Shown piece by piece: positions 1 through 6,710 of a stretch of DNA of 10,746 bases. The position numbers and the translations under genes are program-made. This DNA comes from Phoronis ovalis (taxonomy: Eukaryota; Phoronida; Phoronidae): NCBI GenBank assembly GCA_028565635.1, contig JAOXYB010060424.1, positions 1-10,746 of the forward strand. Direction: 5' to 3'. A model generated the notes under the pieces. That model ran no database searches and was not told where the DNA came from. It saw only the letters and a program-made list of their open reading frames with translations. The stretch's first letter is position 1, and each line of letters begins with the position of its first letter.

Positions 1-213
1 ATAACCACAATTCATATAACAACACACAGCTAGCTAGTTAATAGAATCTGCCGAGTACTGGAACACGGAAGAAGAAATTGAACCCTTCTCTCTCCAAAAT
101 CAGCTGTAAACTCCTTGTCTTGTCTTGTTGTCTTGTCTGATTAATTGGTCTTACGCATGACGCATCACACCAATTTCATTAAATTGACGTCTGCTGACGA
201 GTGGTCCATATTT

Positions 214-219
214 TTTATT
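214..219 (-). promoter_or_regulatory. Candidate polyadenylation signal AATAAA, minus strand
   Basis: The plus strand reads TTTATT, which is AATAAA on the minus strand. It lies about 22 bases beyond the TAA stop of the minus-strand reading frame that ends at 241, which would give that transcript a very short 3' UTR. The hexamer is common by chance in AT-rich DNA, so its weight comes from its position after the candidate exon. Confidence 0.4.
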
Positions 220-240
220 TGTTTCTAAAATGAAATTTAA

Positions 241-456
241 TTACACAGTAACAGAGTCACAGGAGTGCAGGTGGGCCAAGACCTGATCCTTGAAAGTGCA
301 GAGATCCGTGACGGTCATCGACCGAGGGGGAAGGGAGAACTTTCCAGTCACGGATAGTGTTGGGGAGGAACTAATATAGGCGGAGTTGAGTTCTATGGTG
401 GGATTGGGGGATGAGGTTTGTGACCGAACCTCTGGTCCGCCGTTTAGTGCCACCCA
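241..456 (-). CDS. Candidate 3'-terminal coding exon, unknown product
   Basis: Read on the minus strand, an open frame of 71 residues plus stop runs from 456 to a TAA at 243-241. Directly before it (466-457 on the minus strand) is a splice-acceptor-like ACCCCCACAG, so the exon would start in phase 0 with a Trp codon (WVALNGGPEV...). An AATAAA follows the stop by about 22 bases. Base composition is visibly richer in G+C than the flanks, as expected of an exon. The peptide has a Ser/Thr/Pro-rich first half and ends LAHLHSCDSVTV. I recognise no domain. No ATG opens the frame, so it can only be the last exon of a gene whose other exons lie beyond 456, possibly outside the window. It could instead be a fragment of a mobile element, because fold-back repeats start only 38 bases upstream of the acceptor. 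Confidence 0.4.
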   Translation of the reverse strand, partial: WVALNGGPEVRSQTSSPNPTIELNSAYISSSPTLSVTGKFSLPPRSMTVTDLCTFKDQVLAHLHSCDSVTV

Positions 457-494
457 CTGTGGGGGTATATTAGTCCTAGCTTTATGACCCTACT

Positions 495-633
495 ATCTGA
501 AGAAATTCGGGTAGGATGAACTAGTCGAAATATACTCTTCGCTCATTTCGCTAGATTTTCCGCCAACCAATCCGAGTCATTCCTACTGAAGAGTAGTTAT
601 CGACTAGTTCATCCTACCCGAATTTCTTCAGAT
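495..633. repeat. Perfect 33-bp inverted repeat with inner stem (fold-back element)
   Basis: The arms 495-527 and 601-633 are exact reverse complements over 33 bases (left arm begins ATCTGAAGAAATTCGG, right arm ends CCGAATTTCTTCAGAT). After a small internal loop the hairpin resumes with an 8-bp inner stem, 533-540 pairing with 588-595 (TACTCTTC/GAAGAGTA), leaving a 47-base apical loop. No open frame of note lies inside and I see no clear target-site duplication in the flanks. The structure fits a small non-autonomous fold-back or MITE-type element. A transcribed hairpin or small-RNA precursor is an alternative. Confidence 0.85.
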
Positions 634-857
634 TGCCGCCTCGTGTCGCTGGTAAATGTGACGTCCTATCCTGTCAAATGAAGTCTGCAGGATGGGTTAA
701 TCCCCGGCGTTTCGAAAAACATACCCTTTCACGCGAAATTTTGTTGGAACATGCATTCCCACTTTCATATTGACTGCCCCCGGACCTTATATGGTTGTAG
801 CATTAGCAAGAGGCACTTTTTAATAATATAATAGAACCAATGGCTTGTCCATACGTA

Positions 858-971
858 GTCCTAGCCGTCTCCTATCTCAAATGGCCTGAAGTTCTATAAG
901 CCTTCATGCATGCGCAACAGCATGAAAGCTAGTCGAACTTCGGCCCATTTGAGATAGGAGGCGACTAGGAC
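858..971. repeat. 37-bp imperfect inverted repeat with nested stem
   Basis: The arms 858-894 and 935-971 pair at 33 of 37 positions by Watson-Crick rules, plus two G-T pairs and two mismatches. A nested stem, 899-909 (AGCCTTCATGC) with 920-930 (GCATGAAAGCT), leaves a 10-base apical loop at 910-919. The whole 114-base unit would fold into one long hairpin. The right arm shares a TAGGAGGCGACTAG-like core with TAGGATGAACTAG in the arms of the hairpin at 495-633, so the two may belong to one family. There is no coding content and no obvious target-site duplication. A MITE-type element is the first guess; a pre-miRNA-like hairpin cannot be excluded. Confidence 0.8.
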
Positions 972-1170
972 CAGTGTGAGGACTGCTTGGCCAGGGTTAC
1001 TAAGGAAATGGTAGGGACAGTTCAGTTCAGTTGAATATGTATTTTATGTAAAATTTAGCCGTGTTAGCTAACGTACTCTTACACTTGTGTTCATAATTTA
1101 TCCTATTATAACATGAACCAGCTGGTATTCCAGGAAAATAATTTTTTTTTACTTATCCTCCTTTTTTCAG
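972..1170. other. Non-coding AT-rich spacer
   Basis: This stretch lies between the second hairpin and the first repeat copy. It holds a T-run near 1142-1150 and no reading frame, RNA gene or clear repeat that I can recognise. Confidence 0.5.
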
Positions 1171-1436
1171 GCGTAAAACAGGGTAAATACATGTCAAAGG
1201 GTGGGTCGCTTACGGTTAATTAACTGCTAACCAATATGGCTGGCTTGTAGCCATATTTGTTCCTGAGAGGGCATGTCACATTGTGCCACTTTCAGGAAAG
1301 ATAAAGCATTGACTGGACAATACGAAGATGGTGGGCGTTTTAGGCTAGGTGACATTTAAAATGATCTTGAAAAGTAGTTCAAATGCCAAATCTTCGACAT
1401 TTTTTACTTTTCGTAAAGCTTTCTTTTTCTTAAGGT
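1171..1436 (+). repeat. Diverged A+B copy of the main repeat family, 5'-truncated
   Basis: The copy starts at GGGTAAATAC, lacking the first ~35 bases of module A. It then runs through the family landmarks in order: CCAATATGGCTGGC, GTTCCTGAGAGGGCA, TTTCAGGAAAG, GGTGGGCG, TAGGCTAGGTGACATT and CAAATCTTCGACATTTTTT. The module-B palindrome is reduced here to CATTTAAAATG (1353-1363). These landmarks recur in the same order in the array at 6711-9165. The copy is diverged and shows no coding capacity. Confidence 0.8.
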
Positions 1437-1690
1437 AACTGCTTCAGTCTTTGTTCGGTTAGATTCACGTTTGGTATAGGGCAAATACAGTTCAAATTAC
1501 AGGTCAGTAATAATTTTGATCTCGATCACTTCTGAAGTGGGCCGAATGGTAGTCGTGTTGATTCTTGAGATTTTACTTTGCAATAAAAGCTTGATAGTTT
1601 TGATCCAATATGGCCAACTCTTGGTCATGTTTGTTGTCAAGAGGACATCTCACATTTTCACTTTTTACAGGTTCTCAGCCGATTCTTACA
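1437..1690 (+). repeat. Module A copy followed by a partial second A module
   Basis: A module-A copy runs from CTGCTTCAGTC through GGTATAGGGCAAATACAG to TTGATTCTTGAGA near 1570. A second A right half follows from about 1594 (GATCCAATATGGCCAACT ... TTGTTGTCAAGAGG). The short plus-strand frame at 1516-1779 overlaps this repeat and I do not regard it as a gene. Confidence 0.7.
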
Positions 1691-1775
1691 GGAAAGAGTT
1701 TTGTAACTCAAGAACAACAGATATTACATGCTTGTGGTTTGCCATGTTTCATCCCCAGGACAGGATAAGTTTACC

Positions 1776-2160
1776 TTGATTGAGGTCAAAAGGTGAAAAT
1801 GGTAAAATTGCATGAAATTTCCGAAGTATGATGTTTCAGGTTATTTAAAGGATATATCTAGGATTTTTGGTCATTGCAAGGTCACAAGGTTAAAAAAGAT
1901 AAATTCTTGAAATTCATTGAAAAGTTACAAATTCAGGATAAAATGTAATTACAGGTTCTGTAAGATGTTATTGAGGTCAAAAGGTTTTTCAGGTCAAAAA
2001 GTTACAATCTATAAATAGCATTAAATTTACAAAAATAAGATTTTTATAATGTTCATCAACATATCATTCGATCTGAGGTCAAAAGGTAAGAAGTGAGCAA
2101 ATTGATACAAAATTAAAATATGAAGTTAGATGTCATCTAGAGGTCATTTTTTATCTAGCA
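1776..2160 (+). repeat. AT-rich segment with recurrent AGGTCA motifs
   Basis: AGGTCA occurs at 1783, 1879, 1974, 1991, 2076 and 2141, three times inside the longer string GAGGTCAAAAGGT. Spacing between the main copies is roughly 95-100 bases, so this looks like three to four very diverged tandem units of about 100 bp. It sits between pieces of the main repeat family and may be a further internal part of that element. AGGTCA is the nuclear-receptor half-site; nothing here shows that any receptor uses it. Confidence 0.55.
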
Positions 2161-2295
2161 ATAACTGCTTCAGTTTTATTGGATCCGCTTCATATCTGGG
2201 TATATACAGGTCAGTTATTTAGATTACTTCCAATATGGTTATTGTTCCTGAGAGGGTATTCACATTGCACCACTTTCCAGAAAGTGGATTCATAA
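2161..2295 (+). repeat. Module A copy, diverged
   Basis: The copy begins AATAACTGCTTCAG and carries TACAGGTCAGTTAT, GATTACTTCCAATATGG and TGTTCCTGAGAGGGT, then a short CACATTGCACCACTTTCC tail like the one at 1276-1294. It ends before any recognisable module B. Confidence 0.7.
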
Positions 2296-2991
2296 ACGTA
2301 CAATAAGAAATAGCTTTGATGTTTGGAAGTACTTGTTTGTGTTATGATTCTAAGAATGACTTCCACCAAATCAGGAATCTACAGACCACATATGGCCCAT
2401 ACTCACCAACCACTTTAAGGTGATGGGTATCTGTCAATGTGGATAACTTGTTTTTTTTCTTTATGGAGATTACGAAATCTGATACTAAATATGTGGCCTA
2501 TCTATAATGATACTGTATCTGCCTATGTGATATGCATTAGTCTGCAAAAGTACATTTTGCCATCAATTTCTGTTGACACATTTTGTGCCTTACATTTTAG
2601 CTCCTAAAATCACGCAGTTTTTGCCCTGAAATTATTGTGGCTGTAAAGACCGATATGTAACCTATTGCAATAGGGTATCAGTTTAGATATAGTATATGAC
2701 AAAAAATACCATGAGATGTCTAAAAAATACACTCTAAATTCAGTTAAAAATCGTGCAGGATATTTCAGTAAACTTCTATGTTAGCTTACGAATGGATATG
2801 TGTGAACCACTGTGAATTAGATGTTCAAGAACATTTCAGATACATGGAAAACTCAAATATATTTGAAACTATGGAAATGTAACTTTAATTTCGGAAATGA
2901 AAAAAAAATCAGAATCATCAATTGTAAGTCTGTGTAAACATTTTGTTGCCATATCAGTATACTCTGGTAGAAACACCCTACAGAGTAGAAG
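2296..2991. other. AT-rich DNA upstream of the TPR gene
   Basis: No coding frame or RNA gene is recognisable here. The promoter and any 5' non-coding exon of the downstream gene may lie here or further upstream, but I cannot place a TATA box or initiator with confidence. The minus-strand frame at 2853-3176 overlaps the start of the real gene and is AT-rich noise. Confidence 0.4.
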
Positions 2992-3036
2992 ATGGTTTTG
3001 GCAATCTCCACAGGTTTACTAAGAAATAAAGCCCAG

Positions 3037-3052
3037 TGTTTTTTTATTGCAG
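3037..3052 (+). promoter_or_regulatory. Strong splice-acceptor-like site before the start codon
   Basis: A run of T followed by ATTGCAG ends at 3052, a classic polypyrimidine tract plus acceptor. A second, weaker acceptor-like GATAATTTTAG ends at 3083. Either would put the ATG at 3103 close behind the start of a 5' exon and would remove the ATG at 2992 from the mRNA. This is the main reason for choosing 3103 as the start. Use of these sites is inferred. Confidence 0.5.
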
Positions 3053-3102
3053 ATGATAAATACTCAAATTTTGATAATTTTAGGTGGTACTTACTGGTTG
3101 TC

Positions 3103-5772
3103 ATGGCAACCGAGGAAACCATAAACGGTGTGTTGCAAGATGAAAGTGAGCAAAACGAGCAAACAACACTCGCCAAATCTGAAATTCTTAAGAACTTAGA
3201 ATCCCAAGAAAGTTATCTTGCTTCATTGTTATGTGAATGTACGGATAATGATTTAGAGAGAGACTCTGACATTTTACAGCACATGGGTGTTGTATATCAT
3301 CTTCGAGGACTCAAAACAAAACAGTCAACTGACTTTGTGAAGTCCTCTGCTTTATTTAATTCAGCATTGATACGGACAAAGATTGCAGAAAAGGCTGAAA
3401 CATTGCGCATTTTAAACGAAATGAATGAGAATGTTTTTTTAAGAAAAATAGCTAAGATTGAAGCTAAGATTCTGCCAACAACACTTACAAGTATTATGCA
3501 GGAAAAAATAAAAAGTTTAAGAGAAGACGTAGAAAAGAGGCTGAAAGAAGCATGGCGTCTCACAAAAGTTAACTTCAGTATTCAAGCTGCTAAACAGGTA
3601 CGAATTGAAGAAGAGAAAAATTTGGTCAAACGTATTAAATCCTTATCGATGTTCACCAGCTTAAGAATGAAACTGCTGTTCAAAGACATGTTGAATGAAT
3701 GCTACAGAATTCTTGGTCCGGCTCCACAGAAGTTTGCTGTTATTGGTCTTGGGTCTCTAGCAAGGGAAGAGGTCACACCCTATTCTGATTTGGAATTTAT
3801 AATTTTGCTTGAAGATGATAAACAAGACACAGCATATTTCAGAAACTTAACATATCTATTTCAGTTACTCGTGCTTAATCTTGGAGAGACGCCTTTGCCT
3901 GCAATTGGAATCAAAAGTTTAAATGATTTTGATAGCAAGTCTGGAAGCTGGTTTTATGATTCAGTTACTACTAATGGTATTTGCTTTGATGGTGCAATGC
4001 CCTGGGCATGTAAAACTCCCACAGGTCGACCAGATAGGGAACATAAAGCAGGAGTGGAACTTATTAAAACACCGACAAATATGGCAAAATATATCGAACA
4101 TGAGTTTGCCTTGAAGGAAGGGTATCATATAGCAGAGATGCTTAGAACTACTACACTAATTGATGGTTGTTCAAAATTACTGGAGGATTTTAACAGTCTG
4201 TGTTCAAGTCTGGGTAATGACACTGATATAAAGTACTATGGATTAAACACACTAAGGCAGGATGCCAAACAGTTTGGTAAAAACTCTTTATTGGACAAGT
4301 TGGTGAATAGAATGAGTCCTGAAATATTTCAGTCGATTATTGCCATGCAACATGTGAAAAGAGAGATCTACCGTTTACCTTCAATTCTGACAAATAATCT
4401 TAAGCTGATATACAATTTGAGTAAAAATTCACCCTGGGATTTGGTAGAAGAAATGACGGGAAGCTTCTTGTCTGATGAAGATTCACTGAATTTGCAAGTC
4501 GCCACTTCTATTGCAGTTTTATTCCGTTTAAAAACGTATATGACCAATAAGGGTCAGAAAGAAAAGTTGACTTTTTTAAAACAGTCAGGTGCAGCAAATT
4601 TCTTACAAAAAGATGAAATAGCAACATATTCCTGCGACAACAAACAGTTGATATTTCGTTTTTACTTCACGGTTGTTCCATTACTGAATACACTGCTATC
4701 AAGTCACTGGGGCACACATAGCATTGATTACCTGTCTCAGTCATTAAAAAACTTGTATGATGACAATTATCGTATCCAAGGACATTTGCATTCATTCTTT
4801 CTTTCTCATACAGAGGCAGTGGGATGCTACACAAAAGCATTGCAAACAGAAAACAGCTTTTTACCGCAAGAGAAGGCTTATTTAATGGGGGACTTGAGCA
4901 TGACATACTATCAACTGGGAAGTTATGACAATGCCTTGCACTGGAGAAAGCAGTCTTTGCAAATATGGAGCAACACACTTTGTGGTTCTGAGGGTGTTTC
5001 AGGTGCTCTAAGTGATATGGGCAGTATGCATTACCAGAAAGGCGAATTTGACGAGGCTCTTCTATGTTTTAAAAGAGCACTAGATACCGAAAAAAGCGTA
5101 ACTAATAAAGGGATGTATCATGAAAGAAACACTGCAAATCTGCTGGCTAACATTGGTGCGATTCACCAAACGCTGGGTAATTATGAGGACTCACTGTCAA
5201 CTCAATTGGAGGCACTGCAGATTCAAAAACAAATTCAAGGAGATGGAATAGATTGCAGCATACCTATCACATTGGACAATATTGGTACAGTTTTGATGCT
5301 TTCTGGTGACTATGATAAAGCAGCATCTTATCACGAAGAGGCACTGCGCACGAGGAAACAAATTTATGGCAGAAGTGTACACCCTGATTTAGCCAGTTCT
5401 TTGGGAAACATGGCATCAGTATATCGTGAACGTCATGACTACGATAAAGCGTTATCTTATAACCAAGAAGCTTTGCAGATGATAAAGCAAATTCATGGCG
5501 ATCGTGATCATCCTGAAGTAGCCATGTCCTTGCATTCCATTGCTTTAACATATTTCCACCGTGCTGAGTATGATAATGCGAGGTTCTATCAGGTGCAGTC
5601 TCTTCCGATGATCAAGCGTGTTTTCTTAGTTAATGATCCTCAGAGGGTAGTAACATCCTTAATGCTTAATGCTAAGTTGTACAAAGTGCAAGGAGATATA
5701 GACAATTTTAATAAATGTATGCAAGAGGCTGCTGATATCGCGAAGCAAAGGCAATTGTTGCCAAAGTGCTAA
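3103..5772 (+). CDS. Nucleotidyltransferase-like (GlnD/DUF294 type) TPR protein, 889 aa
   Basis: This is a single uninterrupted frame. Residues 55-92 form a TPR-like hairpin and 136-183 a charged, helical, possibly coiled-coil stretch. Residues 200-310 match the nucleotidyltransferase fold seen in GlnD and DUF294 proteins: G215-L-G-S218, R221, then TPYSDLE at 225-231 with the metal-binding-type pair D229 and E231, NLGETPLP at 259-266, FDGAMP at 295-300 and KTPTGR at 304-309. A helical linker of about 250 residues leads to seven TPR-like units beginning near 591, 634, 676, 719, 761, 803 and 846. Their 42-43-residue spacing is that of kinesin light chain and nephrocystin-3 type TPRs; the last unit is degenerate. 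No signal peptide or membrane segment is visible, so the protein is probably cytosolic. The frame opens at an ATG at 2992, but the 37 extra codons cross two acceptor-like sites. ATG 3103 has G at -3 and G at +4. The family is poorly characterised, so enzyme activity and substrate are unknown. Confidence 0.9.
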   Translation: MATEETINGVLQDESEQNEQTTLAKSEILKNLESQESYLASLLCECTDNDLERDSDILQHMGVVYHLRGLKTKQSTDFVKSSALFNSALIRTKIAEKAETLRILNEMNENVFLRKIAKIEAKILPTTLTSIMQEKIKSLREDVEKRLKEAWRLTKVNFSIQAAKQVRIEEEKNLVKRIKSLSMFTSLRMKLLFKDMLNECYRILGPAPQKFAVIGLGSLAREEVTPYSDLEFIILLEDDKQDTAYFRNLTYLFQLLVLNLGETPLPAIGIKSLNDFDSKSGSWFYDSVTTNGICFDGAMPWACKTPTGRPDREHKAGVELIKTPTNMAKYIEHEFALKEGYHIAEMLRTTTLIDGCSKLLEDFNSLCSSLGNDTDIKYYGLNTLRQDAKQFGKNSLLDKLVNRMSPEIFQSIIAMQHVKREIYRLPSILTNNLKLIYNLSKNSPWDLVEEMTGSFLSDEDSLNLQVATSIAVLFRLKTYMTNKGQKEKLTFLKQSGAANFLQKDEIATYSCDNKQLIFRFYFTVVPLLNTLLSSHWGTHSIDYLSQSLKNLYDDNYRIQGHLHSFFLSHTEAVGCYTKALQTENSFLPQEKAYLMGDLSMTYYQLGSYDNALHWRKQSLQIWSNTLCGSEGVSGALSDMGSMHYQKGEFDEALLCFKRALDTEKSVTNKGMYHERNTANLLANIGAIHQTLGNYEDSLSTQLEALQIQKQIQGDGIDCSIPITLDNIGTVLMLSGDYDKAASYHEEALRTRKQIYGRSVHPDLASSLGNMASVYRERHDYDKALSYNQEALQMIKQIHGDRDHPEVAMSLHSIALTYFHRAEYDNARFYQVQSLPMIKRVFLVNDPQRVVTSLMLNAKLYKVQGDIDNFNKCMQEAADIAKQRQLLPKC

Positions 5773-5827
5773 ACGTTAACGAGTTACCTGATAACAAGAT
5801 GAAAGTACTGTTGTTGATGATGAGGAG

Positions 5828-5847
5828 AATAAATAAATAACAATAAA
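5828..5847 (+). promoter_or_regulatory. Cluster of three AATAAA polyadenylation signals
   Basis: AATAAA occurs at 5828-5833, 5832-5837 and 5842-5847, 56 to 70 bases after the TAA at 5770-5772. The short spacing gives the TPR gene a compact 3' UTR and supports 5772 as its true end. No downstream GU-rich element was scored. Confidence 0.65.
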
Positions 5848-5849
5848 AT

Positions 5850-6190
5850 CTGGGCCACAAACTACTGATGGTGACGAAAGTATAAACTTTAGTACATGAT
5901 AAGAGTCTTTACTGAAATAACTAACATATAATGAAATCTGGTATAAACAACTTCTATTATGAGAATAAACCAGAAACGTTTTCCTTTTGCAGAGTCACTC
6001 ATCCCGTTATGCTCAAGGTGGACAAATAATTTAAAATTTAAAAAATTCTGTATGCAAATTCGTCATCAAAAATTGCTGTCTTATGATAAATCGGAATTGC
6101 CAAAATTGAGCCTTAAGCACTGAACTTTATATATTTTACTTTGACTGGTGGAAGTGACACTTACTAGAGCAAAAATGGCGGCTGTGCTAG
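5850..6190. other. Non-coding spacer after the TPR gene
   Basis: This is AT-rich with no supported gene. A CCTTTTGCAG string ending at 5992 resembles a splice acceptor but leads into no open frame. The ATG at 6175 has a good context (AAAAATGGCGGC) but its frame closes after nine codons. Confidence 0.5.
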
Positions 6191-6408
6191 GAAATTGGAT
6201 ATAGAAACTTTTTCTTTGATGGTGTTTTCTTGTCAAGAATTGGATATGTTGCTGAGTTTGAGTTGTATTTTGAGTCCCTAAAGGCCAGAAAGCTACTGGA
6301 TGTACCATAATAGAATTATGGAAATGCAAATATGGTGAAAAGGCTGTGGAGAAATTTATTGCAGTGTCTGCTCTGTCACTTATTATATGGTATGATGAGT
6401 TTTTATAA
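6191..6408 (+). repeat. Dispersed repeat copy 1, paired with 9904-10106
   Basis: The best-matched part, roughly 6225-6370, aligns with 9917-10050 at about three bases in four. Shared landmarks are TTGTCAA, GAGTTGTA versus AAGTTGTA, GCCAGAAAGC, TAGAATTATGGA and TTTATTGC. Two plus-strand frames are conserved in both copies: one carries LYFESL-x-ARK and the next carries IIELW-x3-YG and FIAV, and both copies change frame at the same place (6305-6307 here). Substitutions fall evenly over codon positions in the first frame, which argues against recent coding constraint. I treat it as a repeat or an old pseudogene fragment. The IIELW...YG...FIAV pattern loosely recalls helices of a death domain, a weak resemblance. 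Confidence 0.55.
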
Positions 6409-6642
6409 TCTTGATTCATTTTTTCAATTCTGCCTATTAATTAATAATGTTCGGAACAGTAGTTCATTTTCGTTTTTTTTTTTGTTGAATTATGTTGATA
6501 TTGATTAGATTTTGATTAAAATGGGTAATTACCAGGGCAACCGTAGTCTTGCTGCAGTAACTGGTCCCTTGACTGATCTGTGCATTAAACGAAATCTCTT
6601 GGAATCTGCAAAATATTAAGAAGTCCAAATTTTGATATTTTT
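6409..6642. other. Non-coding spacer before the repeat array
   Basis: This is AT-rich, with a T-run at about 6472-6483. It has no similarity that I can see to the corresponding interval after the second dispersed-repeat copy, and no gene. Confidence 0.4.
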
Positions 6643-6671
6643 TATGCCCATCCACGTAGTGGCGGAGCATA
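6643..6671. repeat. Terminal hairpin of the main repeat element
   Basis: TATGCCCATCCAC (6643-6655) pairs with GTGGCGGAGCATA (6659-6671) at 10 of 13 positions, closing on a GTA loop. The next ~35 bases (GCATATAGTCGTAG ... GTCGTATGTAAC) recur after the hairpin at 10478-10511. This marks the left end of a complete element, with the modular array following. Such TATGCCC/GGGCATA hairpin ends are familiar from repeats in marine invertebrate genomes. Confidence 0.65.
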
Positions 6672-6710
6672 TAGTCGTAGTTAAGGCGTCGTTGTCGTAT
6701 GTAACAGTTT

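Noticed and set aside
144-174. ATTGGT...ACCAAT inverted repeat around TGACGCATCA
   Set aside because: The 6-bp arms are short enough to occur by chance, and no gene is placed to use it as a promoter element.
1516-1779. 87-codon plus-strand open frame
   Set aside because: It lies inside diverged module-A repeat copies, and other copies of the module do not keep the frame.
2992-3102. 37-residue N-terminal extension as a signal peptide or anchor
   Set aside because: It lacks a continuous hydrophobic core and contains two acceptor-like sites; it is more likely intron or 5' UTR.
4667-4978. Minus-strand open frame of 103 codons within the TPR gene
   Set aside because: It is the antisense shadow of the coding region; the plus frame has clear domain content and this one has none. 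The same holds for the frames at 3297-3563, 3923-4114, 5197-5382 and 5267-5551.
6175-6201. Well-placed ATG (AAAAATGGCGGC) as a possible gene start
   Set aside because: The frame stops after nine codons and connects to no open frame in phase.
6081-6419. 112-codon minus-strand open frame over the first dispersed-repeat copy
   Set aside because: It has low-complexity composition with no recognisable motif, and I saw no sign that the frame is kept in the second copy at 9904-10106.
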